NCBI GenBank assembly: GCA_002371495.1
Contig: DFIX01000051.1
Coordinates: forward strand, 1-26,311
DNA: 26,311 nucleotides
Origin: Eggerthellaceae bacterium UBA3686
GTDB lineage: Bacteria > Actinomycetota > Coriobacteriia > Coriobacteriales > Eggerthellaceae
Reading direction: 5' to 3'
The translations under genes and the position numbers were made by a program. Shown piece by piece: positions 8,451-15,779 of the stretch (position 1 is the stretch's first letter; each line of letters starts with the position of its first letter). The notes beneath the pieces are model-generated. The model worked only from the letters and a program-made list of their open reading frames with translations, was not told where the DNA came from and ran no database searches.

Positions 8451-9299
8451 TTATTCCAATCTTGTTAGCGATTCTATTATGGAAGCTTCAAGCTCCTTCT
8501 GCTGCGACGCCGTAAGCTTGTCAGACGTTCTAATAACACACGTGCCACAAACTGAGTGCGAGCCGCTAGAGAAAGCACCGCCATCGAAGGTAGCAAGGTA
8601 CTCGTTGCGTTTTTGCGCTCCGCTTTCGTCAGGATACACCTCAACTGCTCCACCGCCTTCGGTGCCCTTTTCGATGACGTCATCTCCTATGACTTCGCTT
8701 TGCTCTACTAAATCAACCGAGAAGTAGACCGTGGCAGTATAGCCTCCCTGCTTATTCAGCTGACCGTTTGGGTCGTGGTCTTCTGTGACAGCAGTGGGCG
8801 TGGCTATGTGCTCGATGCCGGTAAGGCGCTGGATTACAAAAGCTTCGGGAGGATTCGTAACTTGTTCACGCTGTTTGATACTGTTCTCCAAGTCCGTTTT
8901 CGCTCTCGCTATGCCGTCAAGCTGCGTTTTGTAGTCAACTTTTTCAAGTTCGGCGACCTGGCCCTTAATCGCATCTGTATCGTTAGCCATTTGGGAAGCC
9001 GTCACCTTTGCGCCTTGCGCGGCGCTGATTGCCTCTTCCGCAGCAACGGTCATAGCCTCGTCGAGGGGTTTGGTATCTGACCCTATAACTTCTTGCAAAC
9101 CCGCGATTGCAGCGTCTACCTCGGAGTTCTTATCGTCGAGGGCACTGGAGGCCGCCTTATAGGCCTCTTGGGCCTCGCTCTTCTCTGAATCGCAGCCAGC
9201 TAGTGCGAAAACAACTAGCATTCCGATTAATAACACGACCAGCGTGCAGAACACCCTACCAGCTTCTATGATTGATTGTTTCTTCGCTGCAGCCCACAT
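8451..9299 (-). CDS. Lipoprotein with a helical extracytoplasmic region
   Basis: A 282-residue protein with a hydrophobic signal segment and a lipobox ending ALAGC (lipidated Cys about C36). Residues about 40-130 are Ala/Glu/Lys-rich and probably helical; residues about 140-282 form a mixed region with CGTC near the C-terminus. GGAG lies nine bases before the ATG at 9299. It should be anchored on the outer face of the membrane. No family is recognised. The phrase AAIAGLQE also occurs, as AIAGLQE, in the decayed gene at 9686-10011, so the decayed genes next door may be relatives. Confidence 0.8.
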   Translation of the reverse strand: MWAAAKKQSIIEAGRVFCTLVVLLIGMLVVFALAGCDSEKSEAQEAYKAASSALDDKNSEVDAAIAGLQEVIGSDTKPLDEAMTVAAEEAISAAQGAKVTASQMANDTDAIKGQVAELEKVDYKTQLDGIARAKTDLENSIKQREQVTNPPEAFVIQRLTGIEHIATPTAVTEDHDPNGQLNKQGGYTATVYFSVDLVEQSEVIGDDVIEKGTEGGGAVEVYPDESGAQKRNEYLATFDGGAFSSGSHSVCGTCVIRTSDKLTASQQKELEASIIESLTRLE

Positions 9300-9406
9300 T
9301 AAAACCAGCTCCTTCCTTTTTCAACAGCAACAAGCATCGATTTCTGCCCATTACTCCGCCTTCTCCAGCGTATTGCGAACCACTATTAAACCAAGCGTGA
9401 TGCATT

Positions 9407-9658
9407 CTAGGTTTCAACGAGAATGACACGCGCTTGTTCTTCGATTCCTCGCTCCCACCGAAGCTGCCCAGGAGACCACACGCAGTTATCGACACGATGC
9501 GCAATAGCAGCATTCACGCATAACTGCACAAGTGTTTCAGCAACCCACGGCTCTCCGTATTCCTTCGGCAACCTCACGTCAGTGGCAATCCTGACGTATT
9601 TCCAAGAATACATCTCATGCCACAGTTCAGGAACATAGAAAGCGTCCACAACGCCCAT
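9407..9658 (-). pseudogene. Open frame of unknown function, likely a fragment
   Basis: An 83-residue frame starting MGVVDAFYVPELWHEMYSW and rich in Trp and Tyr. It has protein-like composition, but an AAGGA motif is only two to three bases from the ATG, and the frame directly upstream has two stops (9686 and about 9674) separating it from the next frame. It may be the C-terminal part of the gene decayed upstream, or a small gene of its own. No family is recognised. Confidence 0.4.
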
Positions 9659-9685
9659 CTTCCTTAAGTGGCCCTACAACACAAT

Positions 9686-10011
9686 CTACGCACCGAGATG
9701 GCTGCCGTCAAAACGCTCGGTCGTGATATAGTCAACAAGGTCAACGAGGTCCCTGATGCGACTCGACGGCTTTCACTGCCATTTCAAAGCCATGCGCATC
9801 CTTGTGCTGCTCATTCACCACCGTTATCCACCCGCCATCTGCGTCTATTGTTGGCATTGCAACCGCAATTAGCTTTGCCCAGCTTCCGTCCTGCATATCC
9901 CTCAAAATCGATATCGACCTCAAAGCTGATTCCACGTCAGGCGTTTCACCGATATCTGGAATTCGGATATTCTTAACAGCTTCCTGCAACCCCGCAATAG
10001 CACCACTTTAG
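9686..10011 (-). pseudogene. Decayed gene of unknown function with one frameshift
   Basis: Reading on the minus strand gives AIAGLQEAVKNIRIPDIGE, then SISILRDMQDGSWAKLIAVA and WITVVNEQHKDAHGFEMAVK. After a frameshift near 9745 it continues IRDLVDLVDYITTERFDGSH to a TAG at 9686. The two parts join into one sensible protein end. There is no good start codon; only a TTG at 9989 is available. I do not recognise the family. Similar damage in the two neighbouring frames suggests one decaying stretch of related genes. Confidence 0.45.
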
Positions 10012-10230
10012 ATCACAGCTTCCTGGAACTTTCGTATCTCTTCAGTATGTTGCCCGAAAACCCCGCTTTCCACCATTGCATCGTAAGAACGCACGCCCAT
10101 CCGTCTTGCGTAATGCATCGGGGAAGACCGAAAGCCATGCCGCCTTTACTTCGGCCAGTTTGGGCTCTTCTCCAGCACAGAAGCAGTAAACCCCGTAAGC
10201 TTTCATCTCGACCCGCCCAGCATCGGCCAT
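10008..10230 (-). pseudogene. Decayed gene of unknown function with one frameshift
   Basis: The frame from the ATG at 10230 reads VKAAWLSVFPDALRKTDGRA. A shift of frame near 10100 then gives GVRSYDAMVESGVFGQHTEE and ends IRKFQEAVI before the TAA at 10008. The combined product would be about 70 residues. Two Cys (CFC) lie near the N-terminus. No family is recognised, and no ribosome binding site is apparent. Confidence 0.4.
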
Positions 10231-10319
10231 TCGGGCGATCCGGTTTCAGCTAACGTCGAGCTTTTGATCTTGGGCAGTAGTGAACATGCCCCGCTGCGAA
10301 GTGACAAGCGATTCGAATA

Positions 10320-10356
10320 ATCACTACCCCGTAGGTAATCAGTTGGTAATCGGTTC
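10320..10356. repeat. Palindromic repeat, copy A (half-copy)
   Basis: ATCACTACCCCGTAGGTAAT (starting at 10320) matches the left half of copies at 12402 and 13701. The right half is replaced by a second GGTAATCGGTT, so this copy cannot fold into the full hairpin. It lies in the non-coding stretch between the decayed genes and the small membrane protein gene at 10490. Confidence 0.65.
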
Positions 10357-10489
10357 ATCGAAAATGTCGAAGCCGTGAATCAAGCTTTCCTTTCAAGCTA
10401 TAAGACGCGCGACGCTAAAAACGCGTATAAGGAATGAACGCAACTGAGGAATCTGGCGCAAAGTTAAGCCACGTGAAAGGGGGAATACA

Positions 10490-10696
10490 ATGAACACGGA
10501 TAGGATTAAACGCGGGGTCTTTTACTTCATCATCATAGTCGTGGCTTCAATGGCAGGGTTCTTTGTAAAGAGGGTCCTCATCGAGGGCGGAGTCTTCCAC
10601 ATGAGCGCGATGGAGATTGTCTCGACTTGCATCACTGGCGTTCTGGTCGCCATTCTGATACCCATCATCGAGTCCAAAAAGAAGATCCGCAGTTAG
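10490..10696 (+). CDS. Small two-helix membrane protein
   Basis: A 68-residue protein with two hydrophobic segments (about 10-28 and 41-60) and a basic C-terminal end (ESKKKIRS). AAGGGGG lies seven bases before the ATG, the best support that this is a real gene. Small proteins of this shape include phage holins, subunits of membrane complexes and toxin peptides; nothing here selects among these. The nearest downstream sequence is a fragment of a regulator gene. Confidence 0.65.
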   Translation: MNTDRIKRGVFYFIIIVVASMAGFFVKRVLIEGGVFHMSAMEIVSTCITGVLVAILIPIIESKKKIRS

Positions 10697-10697
10697 A

Positions 10698-10800
10698 CAG
10701 CTCATTTTCTCGATGACAGCAAGCAGGCTGTTCGTCCACCGCAACACGTTGCTGTACTGCATAGGTCGAATCAACAATATGCTCGGCTGCGATTTGGACA
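10698..10800 (+). pseudogene. Fragment of a PucR-type regulator (HTH_30 helix-turn-helix)
   Basis: About 34 codons read MTASRLFVHRNTLLYCIGRI and then LGCDLDN, the C-terminal DNA-binding helix-turn-helix of PucR/CdaR-type regulators, whose signature is LFVHRNTLxYRxxRI. The rest of the gene is missing on both sides. The same motif (LFVHRNTLLKRLRKI) occurs on the opposite strand at 10867-11337 in a second fragment. The usual Arg after LLY is replaced by Cys. Confidence 0.7.
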
Positions 10801-10823
10801 ATTGGGGAGTCTCCCCAATTGTC
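10797..10823. terminator. Perfect 13-bp hairpin with T tract
   Basis: GACAATTGGGGAG (10797-10809), one base, then CTCCCCAATTGTC (10811-10823), followed by TATTTTT. A second, imperfect hairpin follows at once: GTGCAA (10831-10836) with TTGCAC (10854-10859), enclosing GGGG and CCCC. Both are similar in wording to the hairpin at 16895-16947 (GGGAGACTCCCC). They probably terminate transcription from the left. Confidence 0.6.
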
Positions 10824-10866
10824 TATTTTTGTGCAATTGGGGACTGCCCCTACTTGCACAGGGGTG

Positions 10867-11337
10867 CTATACGTTGCCCTGAACGAGAAACGACACGAGC
10901 AGCCGCTTCCTGCAGGCGGCATCGTCTAAATCGATCGACGTGAGGGACCGAATCTTGCGCAAGCGTTTCAACAGGGTGTTTCTGTGAACGAATAACGCGC
11001 CCGCCGCCTCGGTAACGTTGCGGTCGCGCTCCAGGTACACGCGCAAGGTATCGCAAAGAGAGGTGCGATTGGCCGCATCGTAAGCACGCAGCGTCGCAAG
11101 CGCAGGGTGCACGAACGGACCCATTCCCTCCAGACCCGACATCTTGTCGTGCAAATACCGAAGAGCCAACGACGAGAACAACCTCACAACATGCGCAGAA
11201 GACGACGCCTGACCGTCCGTCGCATGGTCCGCCGCATCGCTTGCCACGTCGCCCGTCGCACGGGTCGCGCCCCCGAGCGCGCCGCCTTCCGGACGTGAAC
11301 AGGCCTCCGTCCCCTGCTCACGCCCGCGTGCTACCAT
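10867..11337 (-). pseudogene. C-terminal part of a PucR-type transcription regulator
   Basis: The last ~120 residues fit the C-terminal half of PucR/CdaR regulators: a helical linker (SSLALRYLHDKMSGLEG), a segment ending in SLCDTLRVYLERDRNVTEAA and the HTH_30 motif LFVHRNTLLKRLRKIRSL. Full proteins are usually 400-500 residues, so most of the sensory part is missing. The remaining frame could start at an ATG at 11337, giving 156 residues, but its first ~40 residues are low-complexity Gly/Ala/Asp and not convincing. Only a DNA-binding peptide without sensor could be made. Confidence 0.6.
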
Positions 11338-11343
11338 TCCCCC

Positions 11344-11538
11344 ATGGACGCGAAGACCAGGCACTTGCAGATGACCGAGGCGGACCTTTTGGGCCACGCC
11401 CCAGAAGAGCTCGCCTGCGACCAATGCAGCTCGGGCTGCGGCTTCCGCATAGGCAGGGTTTTCCAAGGGAAAGCCCTCATCGTTTGCGCCCGCAAAGACG
11501 CGACGAAAGAAGTCCTCGCGGCCCTCAAGCGCAGGTAG
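11344..11538 (+). CDS. Small Cys-rich protein
   Basis: A 64-residue protein with C25 and C28 (CDQC), C32 and C48, an arrangement that could hold a zinc ion or an iron-sulphur cluster. It is rich in charged residues and has no signal peptide. There is no ribosome binding site before the ATG, and the start lies six bases from the possible divergent start at 11337. Codon use matches the surrounding genes. No family is recognised; the gene could be real or a remnant. Confidence 0.45.
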   Translation: MDAKTRHLQMTEADLLGHAPEELACDQCSSGCGFRIGRVFQGKALIVCARKDATKEVLAALKRR

Positions 11539-11710
11539 CCGCCCTTGTGCTCGGATTCCGCCTCTTTAGTCGATTAAATAATGCGCGCTCGCTCCAGTCC
11601 CAGCTTCTCCTCCGTAACTCAACGCCGCGCCCCGCACGGCTCGCGTCTTCCCGCAGCCGTTCGCATTTTCAGACATGAAATTCTCGGCGCGGTCGAACCA
11701 CTGATGCGCG

Positions 11711-12307
11711 TCAATCACATTTGTCTTGCCGACCAACCGACCCGCCACCATCGTCTCTGGAGCTTCCATCTATCTCCTCCATGAGTCCCGTCGTCAATAT
11801 GCTGGCGGGAAGCGCCACGATTGCTATGCCCATGAGGGAAGACAGCATCGCTATAGTTCGGCCGACATCGCTCGTCGGATACAGGTCGCCGTACCCCACC
11901 GTTGTCAGGCTCACTATCGACCAGTAAATGGCGTCGAAGAAATCGGGGAAGGTATCGTGCTCCACGTTGAACATGATCATCGCAATGATCATGACGTATG
12001 CCGCAGCGAACACGAGCACCACCATGAGCTGCTCCCGTTTACGCTCGAAGGCGGCTATAAGCGCATTGAGGCCCTTGCTGTTTCTAACCAGACGGAACGC
12101 ACGGAGAGCACGCAACAGCCCGAGCGCCCTCAGCGTCCTCCAGGCGGAATTAAGCGCCAGGAAGGTGGGCAGTATCGTCACCAGGTCGATTATCGCCATG
12201 GGCGTGAAGGGGTAGATGAAAAAGGACGCCGCGCCCTTTTTCAACTTGAAGTCGGCGGTGAGCCAGCGTGCGATGTAATCGACGATGAAAACCGCGACGC
12301 ACACGTA
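11711..12307 (-). pseudogene. Truncated second copy of the voltage-gated potassium channel
   Basis: From 11711 to about 12307 this reads almost the same protein as 6434-7171, beginning inside S2 (YVCVAVFIVDYIARW). S1 and the N-terminal 47 residues are missing, and an ATG just upstream (12316) is only by chance in frame. The filter TVGYGD is intact, but one S4 Arg is Gly (RALGLLRALRAF instead of RALRLLRALRAF) and the last ~20 residues differ. Differences are mostly at third codon positions, so the duplication is not recent or the copy was once under selection. A protein without S1 would not be expected to make a normal voltage sensor. Similarity stops abruptly at 12307, about 95 bases from palindromic repeat copy B. 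Confidence 0.8.
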
Positions 12308-12401
12308 TCCGTACAAATCCCCCCGTATTCCAGCTTGAAATCAAAGTTTACTGCGGAGGAGCTGCAATGCGCGGGATTTGTAAGGCGCGCCCAACGCCAC
12401 C

Positions 12402-12445
12402 AATCACTACCCCGCGGGTAACCGGTTGCCTACAGGGTAGTGATT
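12402..12445. repeat. Palindromic repeat, copy B (full hairpin)
   Basis: AATCACTACCC (12402-12412) pairs perfectly with GGGTAGTGATT (12435-12445). The middle contains GGTAACCGGTT, itself nearly palindromic. The sequence matches copy C at 13701 and half-copy A at 10320. It lies about 55 bases after the end of the Fic gene and could also act as its terminator, although no T tract is present. Confidence 0.75.
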
Positions 12446-12501
12446 ATGCGTCGTCCCTCCTTGCCCGTGAGTCGGCGAAGGCCCATCCATCGCTCCGTGT
12501 T

Positions 12502-13470
12502 TCACCGTCTGCCCGACTCGACCACAACCCAATAACCCGATCGAGTGCTTCCCACTCTGGCGAGCACGCCCTCCCCCTTTAACTCGGCCACGACTCTCTC
12601 GGCACTCCTCTTCGAGCATCCAAGAGATTCGGCCAAGGAGGCCACGTTAGCCGTCGGATGCTCCGCGAAGAATGCAAGCGCTTGCGCCTTGAGCGATTCG
12701 CGCCCGCCTTGGGGTTTCGCGAACGGGAGAAGAGAGTCCCTGATAACTTCCAGCATGAACTCGACGAATGCCTCGCTCGACCCGCAGGCGTCGGATTTCG
12801 CGAGCGCGGCGTAGTAGCCCGATTGCCTCTGGCGAATTGTGCTCTCGACGGGAAGCCATGCCAATACGGGCCTCCACTTGGAAAGCAGAAGCGTGTGCCA
12901 AAGCCGTCCTATCCTTCCGTTGCCGTCAGCAAACGGGTGACAGAACTCGAACTCAAAGTGAAATACGCATGATGCAGGCAGCGGATGCATTTTCGTTGTT
13001 TTCAGCCAGCCAAACAGGTCGGCCATCACCTCCGGAACGTATGCTGCAGGCGTGCCGACATGAATCAGCTCATCTCCGTCGAATACGCCCACGTTCCCTG
13101 TGCGAAATCGCCCGGCGCTGGTAACGAGACCGTCCATCATCGTGCGATGCGCCAAGAGAAGATCGTCAAGCGAGTACGGGTCTAGCTCCGTTATCAGGTC
13201 GTAGGCGCGCTTGGCGTTCTCCACCTCCATGATGTCGTTGCCATCGCCTAAAACACGCTTTCCGTCGAGGATGGCCGTAACCGCTTCGACCCCGAGCTTG
13301 TTGCCTTCGATGTAAAGCGAGGAGTGGATGGTTTTTATCCGGAGCTCACGGTGCAGAACGGGGCTTTTCGCAAGCGGTGCCTGCGGCGAAATCATCCCGA
13401 CGAGCTCGGCGATCTCCATGCAGAGAGAATCGATGCGCTCATTGCAGTTGAATGGCGGTTCGTACGTCAT
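12502..13470 (-). CDS. Fic-domain AMPylase with C-terminal winged helix-turn-helix
   Basis: A 322-residue cytoplasmic protein. The Fic core motif HPFADGNGRIGR at residues 178-189 is complete, so the catalytic His and the phosphate-binding Gly/Asn/Arg are present. An N-terminal inhibitory helix, SSLYIEGN at 50-57, matches the (S/T)xxxE(G/N) motif that blocks ATP binding in class II Fic proteins until relieved. Residues about 255-318 look like a winged HTH (SLAESLGCSKRSAERVVAEL), so it probably binds DNA. These proteins transfer AMP from ATP to a target Ser, Thr or Tyr. AAGGAGG lies four bases before the ATG, and the promoter holds a TACCGCCAATGGCGGTA palindrome, suggesting autoregulation through the C-terminal domain. 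Confidence 0.94.
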   Translation of the reverse strand: MTYEPPFNCNERIDSLCMEIAELVGMISPQAPLAKSPVLHRELRIKTIHSSLYIEGNKLGVEAVTAILDGKRVLGDGNDIMEVENAKRAYDLITELDPYSLDDLLLAHRTMMDGLVTSAGRFRTGNVGVFDGDELIHVGTPAAYVPEVMADLFGWLKTTKMHPLPASCVFHFEFEFCHPFADGNGRIGRLWHTLLLSKWRPVLAWLPVESTIRQRQSGYYAALAKSDACGSSEAFVEFMLEVIRDSLLPFAKPQGGRESLKAQALAFFAEHPTANVASLAESLGCSKRSAERVVAELKGEGVLARVGSTRSGYWVVVESGRR

Positions 13471-13483
13471 GGGACCTCCTTCA

Positions 13484-13515
13484 TTACCGCCAATATTATA
13501 CCGCCAATGGCGGTA
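13484..13515 (-). promoter_or_regulatory. Fic promoter with flanking operator sites
   Basis: On the minus strand TATAAT lies at 13495-13500 as the -10 box. A perfect 17-base palindrome, TACCGCCAATGGCGGTA (13499-13515), overlaps it on the upstream side, and a second half-site, TTACCGCCAAT (13484-13494), is on the downstream side. A protein bound here would block RNA polymerase. The obvious candidate is the Fic protein itself. A TTGACA-like -35 box is not evident. Confidence 0.75.
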
Positions 13516-13700
13516 ATAGCTCCTGAAACCCCTGTACCAGGCACAGGCGCTTCAGAGGCGCCCGCTTTGCTTCCTCTGTAATCTTGCTGTCGTTGTCGCC
13601 CCTGCGAGTAAAACGTCGATTACGCAGATTACGTCGATTACAACTGCTCTAATACACGAAGAACCGCTCTCGCAATGCCGAAAACGTCCGTCTGCTCGAA

Positions 13701-13742
13701 ATCACCACCCCGTAGGTAATCGGTTACCCACGGGGTAGCGAT
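13701..13742. repeat. Palindromic repeat, copy C (full hairpin)
   Basis: A near-perfect palindrome: ACCCCGT (13707-13713) pairs with ACGGGGT (13730-13736), and GGTAA (13715-13719) with TTACC (13724-13728), with a four-base loop. It lies between the start of the Fic gene and the end of hipA. With copy B it brackets Fic. Confidence 0.75.
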
Positions 13743-13762
13743 CTCGGGGTGATCTCGAGCCG

Positions 13763-14884
13763 TTAGATTGGCAGCCCATGGGTTGCGAGCAGATCGCTGC
13801 AGGCATCGCGAATGTTCTCCGCGATGCGCTTCGATGCGGCCGCCGGAAGCCCTACTTCTTTTGCAAGCGCAAGAACATCCTGCATGTCCGGCTCGCCGAC
13901 GCCAAGCACTGAAGTCATATGGCCGCGATGGAAGCCGGCGCTATACGTCAAATCGTAAGCTGGGGACGCCTTCCATTCTCCACAATCGCAAAGCCACGAG
14001 AAATTGTTCGAATGGTCGTCGTAGTTGCGCGCGAACACGTTAAAGCACATGCGCCTGAACAGCTGTTCCGCCTCGGCGCGGCTACCCGTTAAAAAGTACG
14101 AAATCTGGAATAGGCTCTTGTAGTCGAGCGCGGGCTCACGATGGGAAACCTCGACGATTCCCGAAGCTGTGAGCATGTGGACACGTACACCCGCCTGCGC
14201 ATCGAAACGACGAGTCGCGAAATAGCCCCCGCATAACTTGGATGGGAACAGCTTGTACTCGGGTACTTCGATGCCGCATTCCTCTGCACAGGCCATGTAG
14301 TCGTATTCGAGCACCCCCGAATCATATGGGTCCATTCGGGCAGGGAACTTGACGAGCCACTCCCCATCGCCGTCACTAACATACGCCTTCGGGCGCGCAC
14401 CGCCCGAAGAGCCTCCCGCCGCATAGGCATCATCAAGGTCATCAACAGACTTGCCCGACAGGATTTCGAGGCAAAGCGCGGCTAGCTCATCGAGGTTTGT
14501 CGATTGTCGCTTTAAACGAAATCCCGCTTCGGGCTCGTATCGAAGCGCCCCTCGACCGCTCGACCCAACAATCGAAAGCCGTTCTAAGGGGCCCACAAGA
14601 TTAGGGTCTATTCCGGATTTCAAAAGCATGCGGTCAAGCAGCAACGCACCCCACCCATCGGGAAGGCTGTCATTGAAAGCGCCGAACAGGCCGTCAAACG
14701 GACGCCATCTGGGCATGAAGAGCTCATCGCTCAGCGGAAGGCTGTAGGGATTGATCGAGTACCCGCTGCGCAACCAGCCGGGATCGTACTGGAAAGCCAC
14801 GAGTCCATCGGGCGTCTCGGCAAGCGTGCCCACACGATCATTGCCGATTAGCACCGCAAGACCTTCAGCGGGTTTTCCGGGCAT
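13763..14884 (-). CDS. hipA: HipA-family serine/threonine kinase toxin
   Basis: A 373-residue protein with the order of HipA: an N-terminal couple_hipA-type region (residues 1-110), then the kinase. Visible kinase parts are a glycine-rich loop SSGGARPK (159-166), the ATP-binding Lys in EWLVKF (K179), the catalytic loop NYDDHSNN (287-294) and the metal-binding Asp in SPAYDL (D311). All key residues are kept, so it should be active. E. coli HipA phosphorylates glutamyl-tRNA synthetase, causing persistence; the target here is unknown. GAGGAGG nine bases before the ATG at 14884 supports this start. It overlaps the hipB-like gene by 20 bases, so the two are co-translated. Confidence 0.9.
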   Translation of the reverse strand: MPGKPAEGLAVLIGNDRVGTLAETPDGLVAFQYDPGWLRSGYSINPYSLPLSDELFMPRWRPFDGLFGAFNDSLPDGWGALLLDRMLLKSGIDPNLVGPLERLSIVGSSGRGALRYEPEAGFRLKRQSTNLDELAALCLEILSGKSVDDLDDAYAAGGSSGGARPKAYVSDGDGEWLVKFPARMDPYDSGVLEYDYMACAEECGIEVPEYKLFPSKLCGGYFATRRFDAQAGVRVHMLTASGIVEVSHREPALDYKSLFQISYFLTGSRAEAEQLFRRMCFNVFARNYDDHSNNFSWLCDCGEWKASPAYDLTYSAGFHRGHMTSVLGVGEPDMQDVLALAKEVGLPAAASKRIAENIRDACSDLLATHGLPI

Positions 14885-15161
14885 CGGCGATAACCTCCTC
14901 AATCGAGGCGTAGGCAGGCTGCGCGAACAAACCATCCAAGTCGTTCTCGCATCCAAGCGCATAGGCAATCGAAACGAGCGACTCGAACGCAATGGACCCC
15001 GTTTGCTCGAAACGCCGAAGCGATCCAAGGCTAACGCCTGCTTTCTGGGCCAGTTGCTGCTGCGTAAGATGACGCGCTTTGCGAAGCTTTTTCTCACGCG
15101 CAGCGATGTCGCGCACGGCCTCTCCGGGGAGCCTTCCTTCCTTGAATACAAAAGTGCTCAC
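14865..15161 (-). CDS. hipB: HipB-like antitoxin, XRE-type HTH
   Basis: A 98-residue protein with an XRE helix-turn-helix at about 32-53 (LTQQQLAQKAGVSLGSLRRF). It starts with GTG at 15161 and ends inside the hipA start region, the usual antitoxin-first order. It should bind the operator ahead of the operon and neutralise the kinase. An inverted repeat TGCGTA (15165-15170) / TACGCA (15195-15200) lies directly upstream and is the likely operator. The ribosome binding site is weak, which may keep basal levels low. Confidence 0.88.
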   Translation of the reverse strand: MSTFVFKEGRLPGEAVRDIAAREKKLRKARHLTQQQLAQKAGVSLGSLRRFEQTGSIAFESLVSIAYALGCENDLDGLFAQPAYASIEEVIADARKTR

Positions 15162-15164
15162 TAT

Positions 15165-15200
15165 TGCGTACTTTCTTTGTTCTTTACCTTATATTACGCA
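15165..15200 (-). promoter_or_regulatory. Probable hipBA operator
   Basis: The six-base arms TGCGTA and TACGCA are separated by 24 AT-rich bases that contain TAATATAAG on the minus strand, a possible -10 region. Location and symmetry fit a HipB dimer site, but the arms are short and the promoter boxes are not clear. Confidence 0.45.
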
Positions 15201-15273
15201 TATTGTAGCATTTTATTGCACATCTCTTCGCGCTTCCATTTCGCCATTACGATTCCCGAGAAAATAGCAGCGC

Positions 15274-15444
15274 TTAGGTGAAGCGCTTGTTGGGAATTCC
15301 CGTCTCGCACGGCACGAGATGCTGGCATTTGCCGCATCCGTAGCGAGGCTTGAAGCGGATCTTCGTCTCTTCCAGGTACGCCCAGCAAGCCTGGTAGTCC
15401 TTACCGTGCTCCAGCGAAAGCGCGTTCACGGGACAGCGCTTCGT
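15274..15444 (-). pseudogene. C-terminal tail of a 4Fe-4S binding protein
   Basis: Fifty-six codons read CPVNALSLEHGKDYQACWAY and RYGCGKCQHLVPCETGIPNK, ending at TAA (15274-15276). The CGKC..PC and PVNAL patterns are those of the C-terminal part of ferredoxin-type or QueG-like iron-sulphur proteins. An in-frame TAG at 15445 and lack of any start show that the rest is gone. It lies directly downstream of the palindromes and HipBA and has no partner nearby. Confidence 0.7.
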
Positions 15445-15517
15445 CTAGCTGTGCCGTCATGACACATGCCAGCATACCCGATACGCCACACTAATTCCCG
15501 ACAAAAACTGCATGCGA

Positions 15518-15548
15518 ATGAGTCAGACTACCAGGTAACCTGACTCAT
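15518..15548. terminator. Hairpin in the gap before the 15780 gene
   Basis: ATGAGTCAG (15518-15526) pairs with CTGACTCAT (15540-15548) around a 13-base loop. GCAT and ATGC just outside extend the symmetry. The rest of the 15445-15779 gap contains no gene that I can support. Confidence 0.45.
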
Positions 15549-15779
15549 GGGATGCGAGCGAATGCCTAGAAACCGAGGAGGAAGCGGTGCACGGGGCCTG
15601 GAATGCGGGCGGTTCTCTCCTAAAACGCATCCTGGCCAACATATGACAGGGGGCGAACTGTAAATATGCTTATATTTCATAGCGGTAAGCTTGCCATTTG
15701 CGCGGCCTTCCAAACAGCTGTCCCCGCCATGTTCTAGAATGCCGGTAACGCTTCTGTAGCGACGCATGGGAGGACCCGC

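Noticed and set aside
11726..12421. Plus-strand open frame over the truncated channel
   Set aside because: It is the reverse of the channel sequence, and the same type of frame occurs opposite the full copy at 6680-6985.
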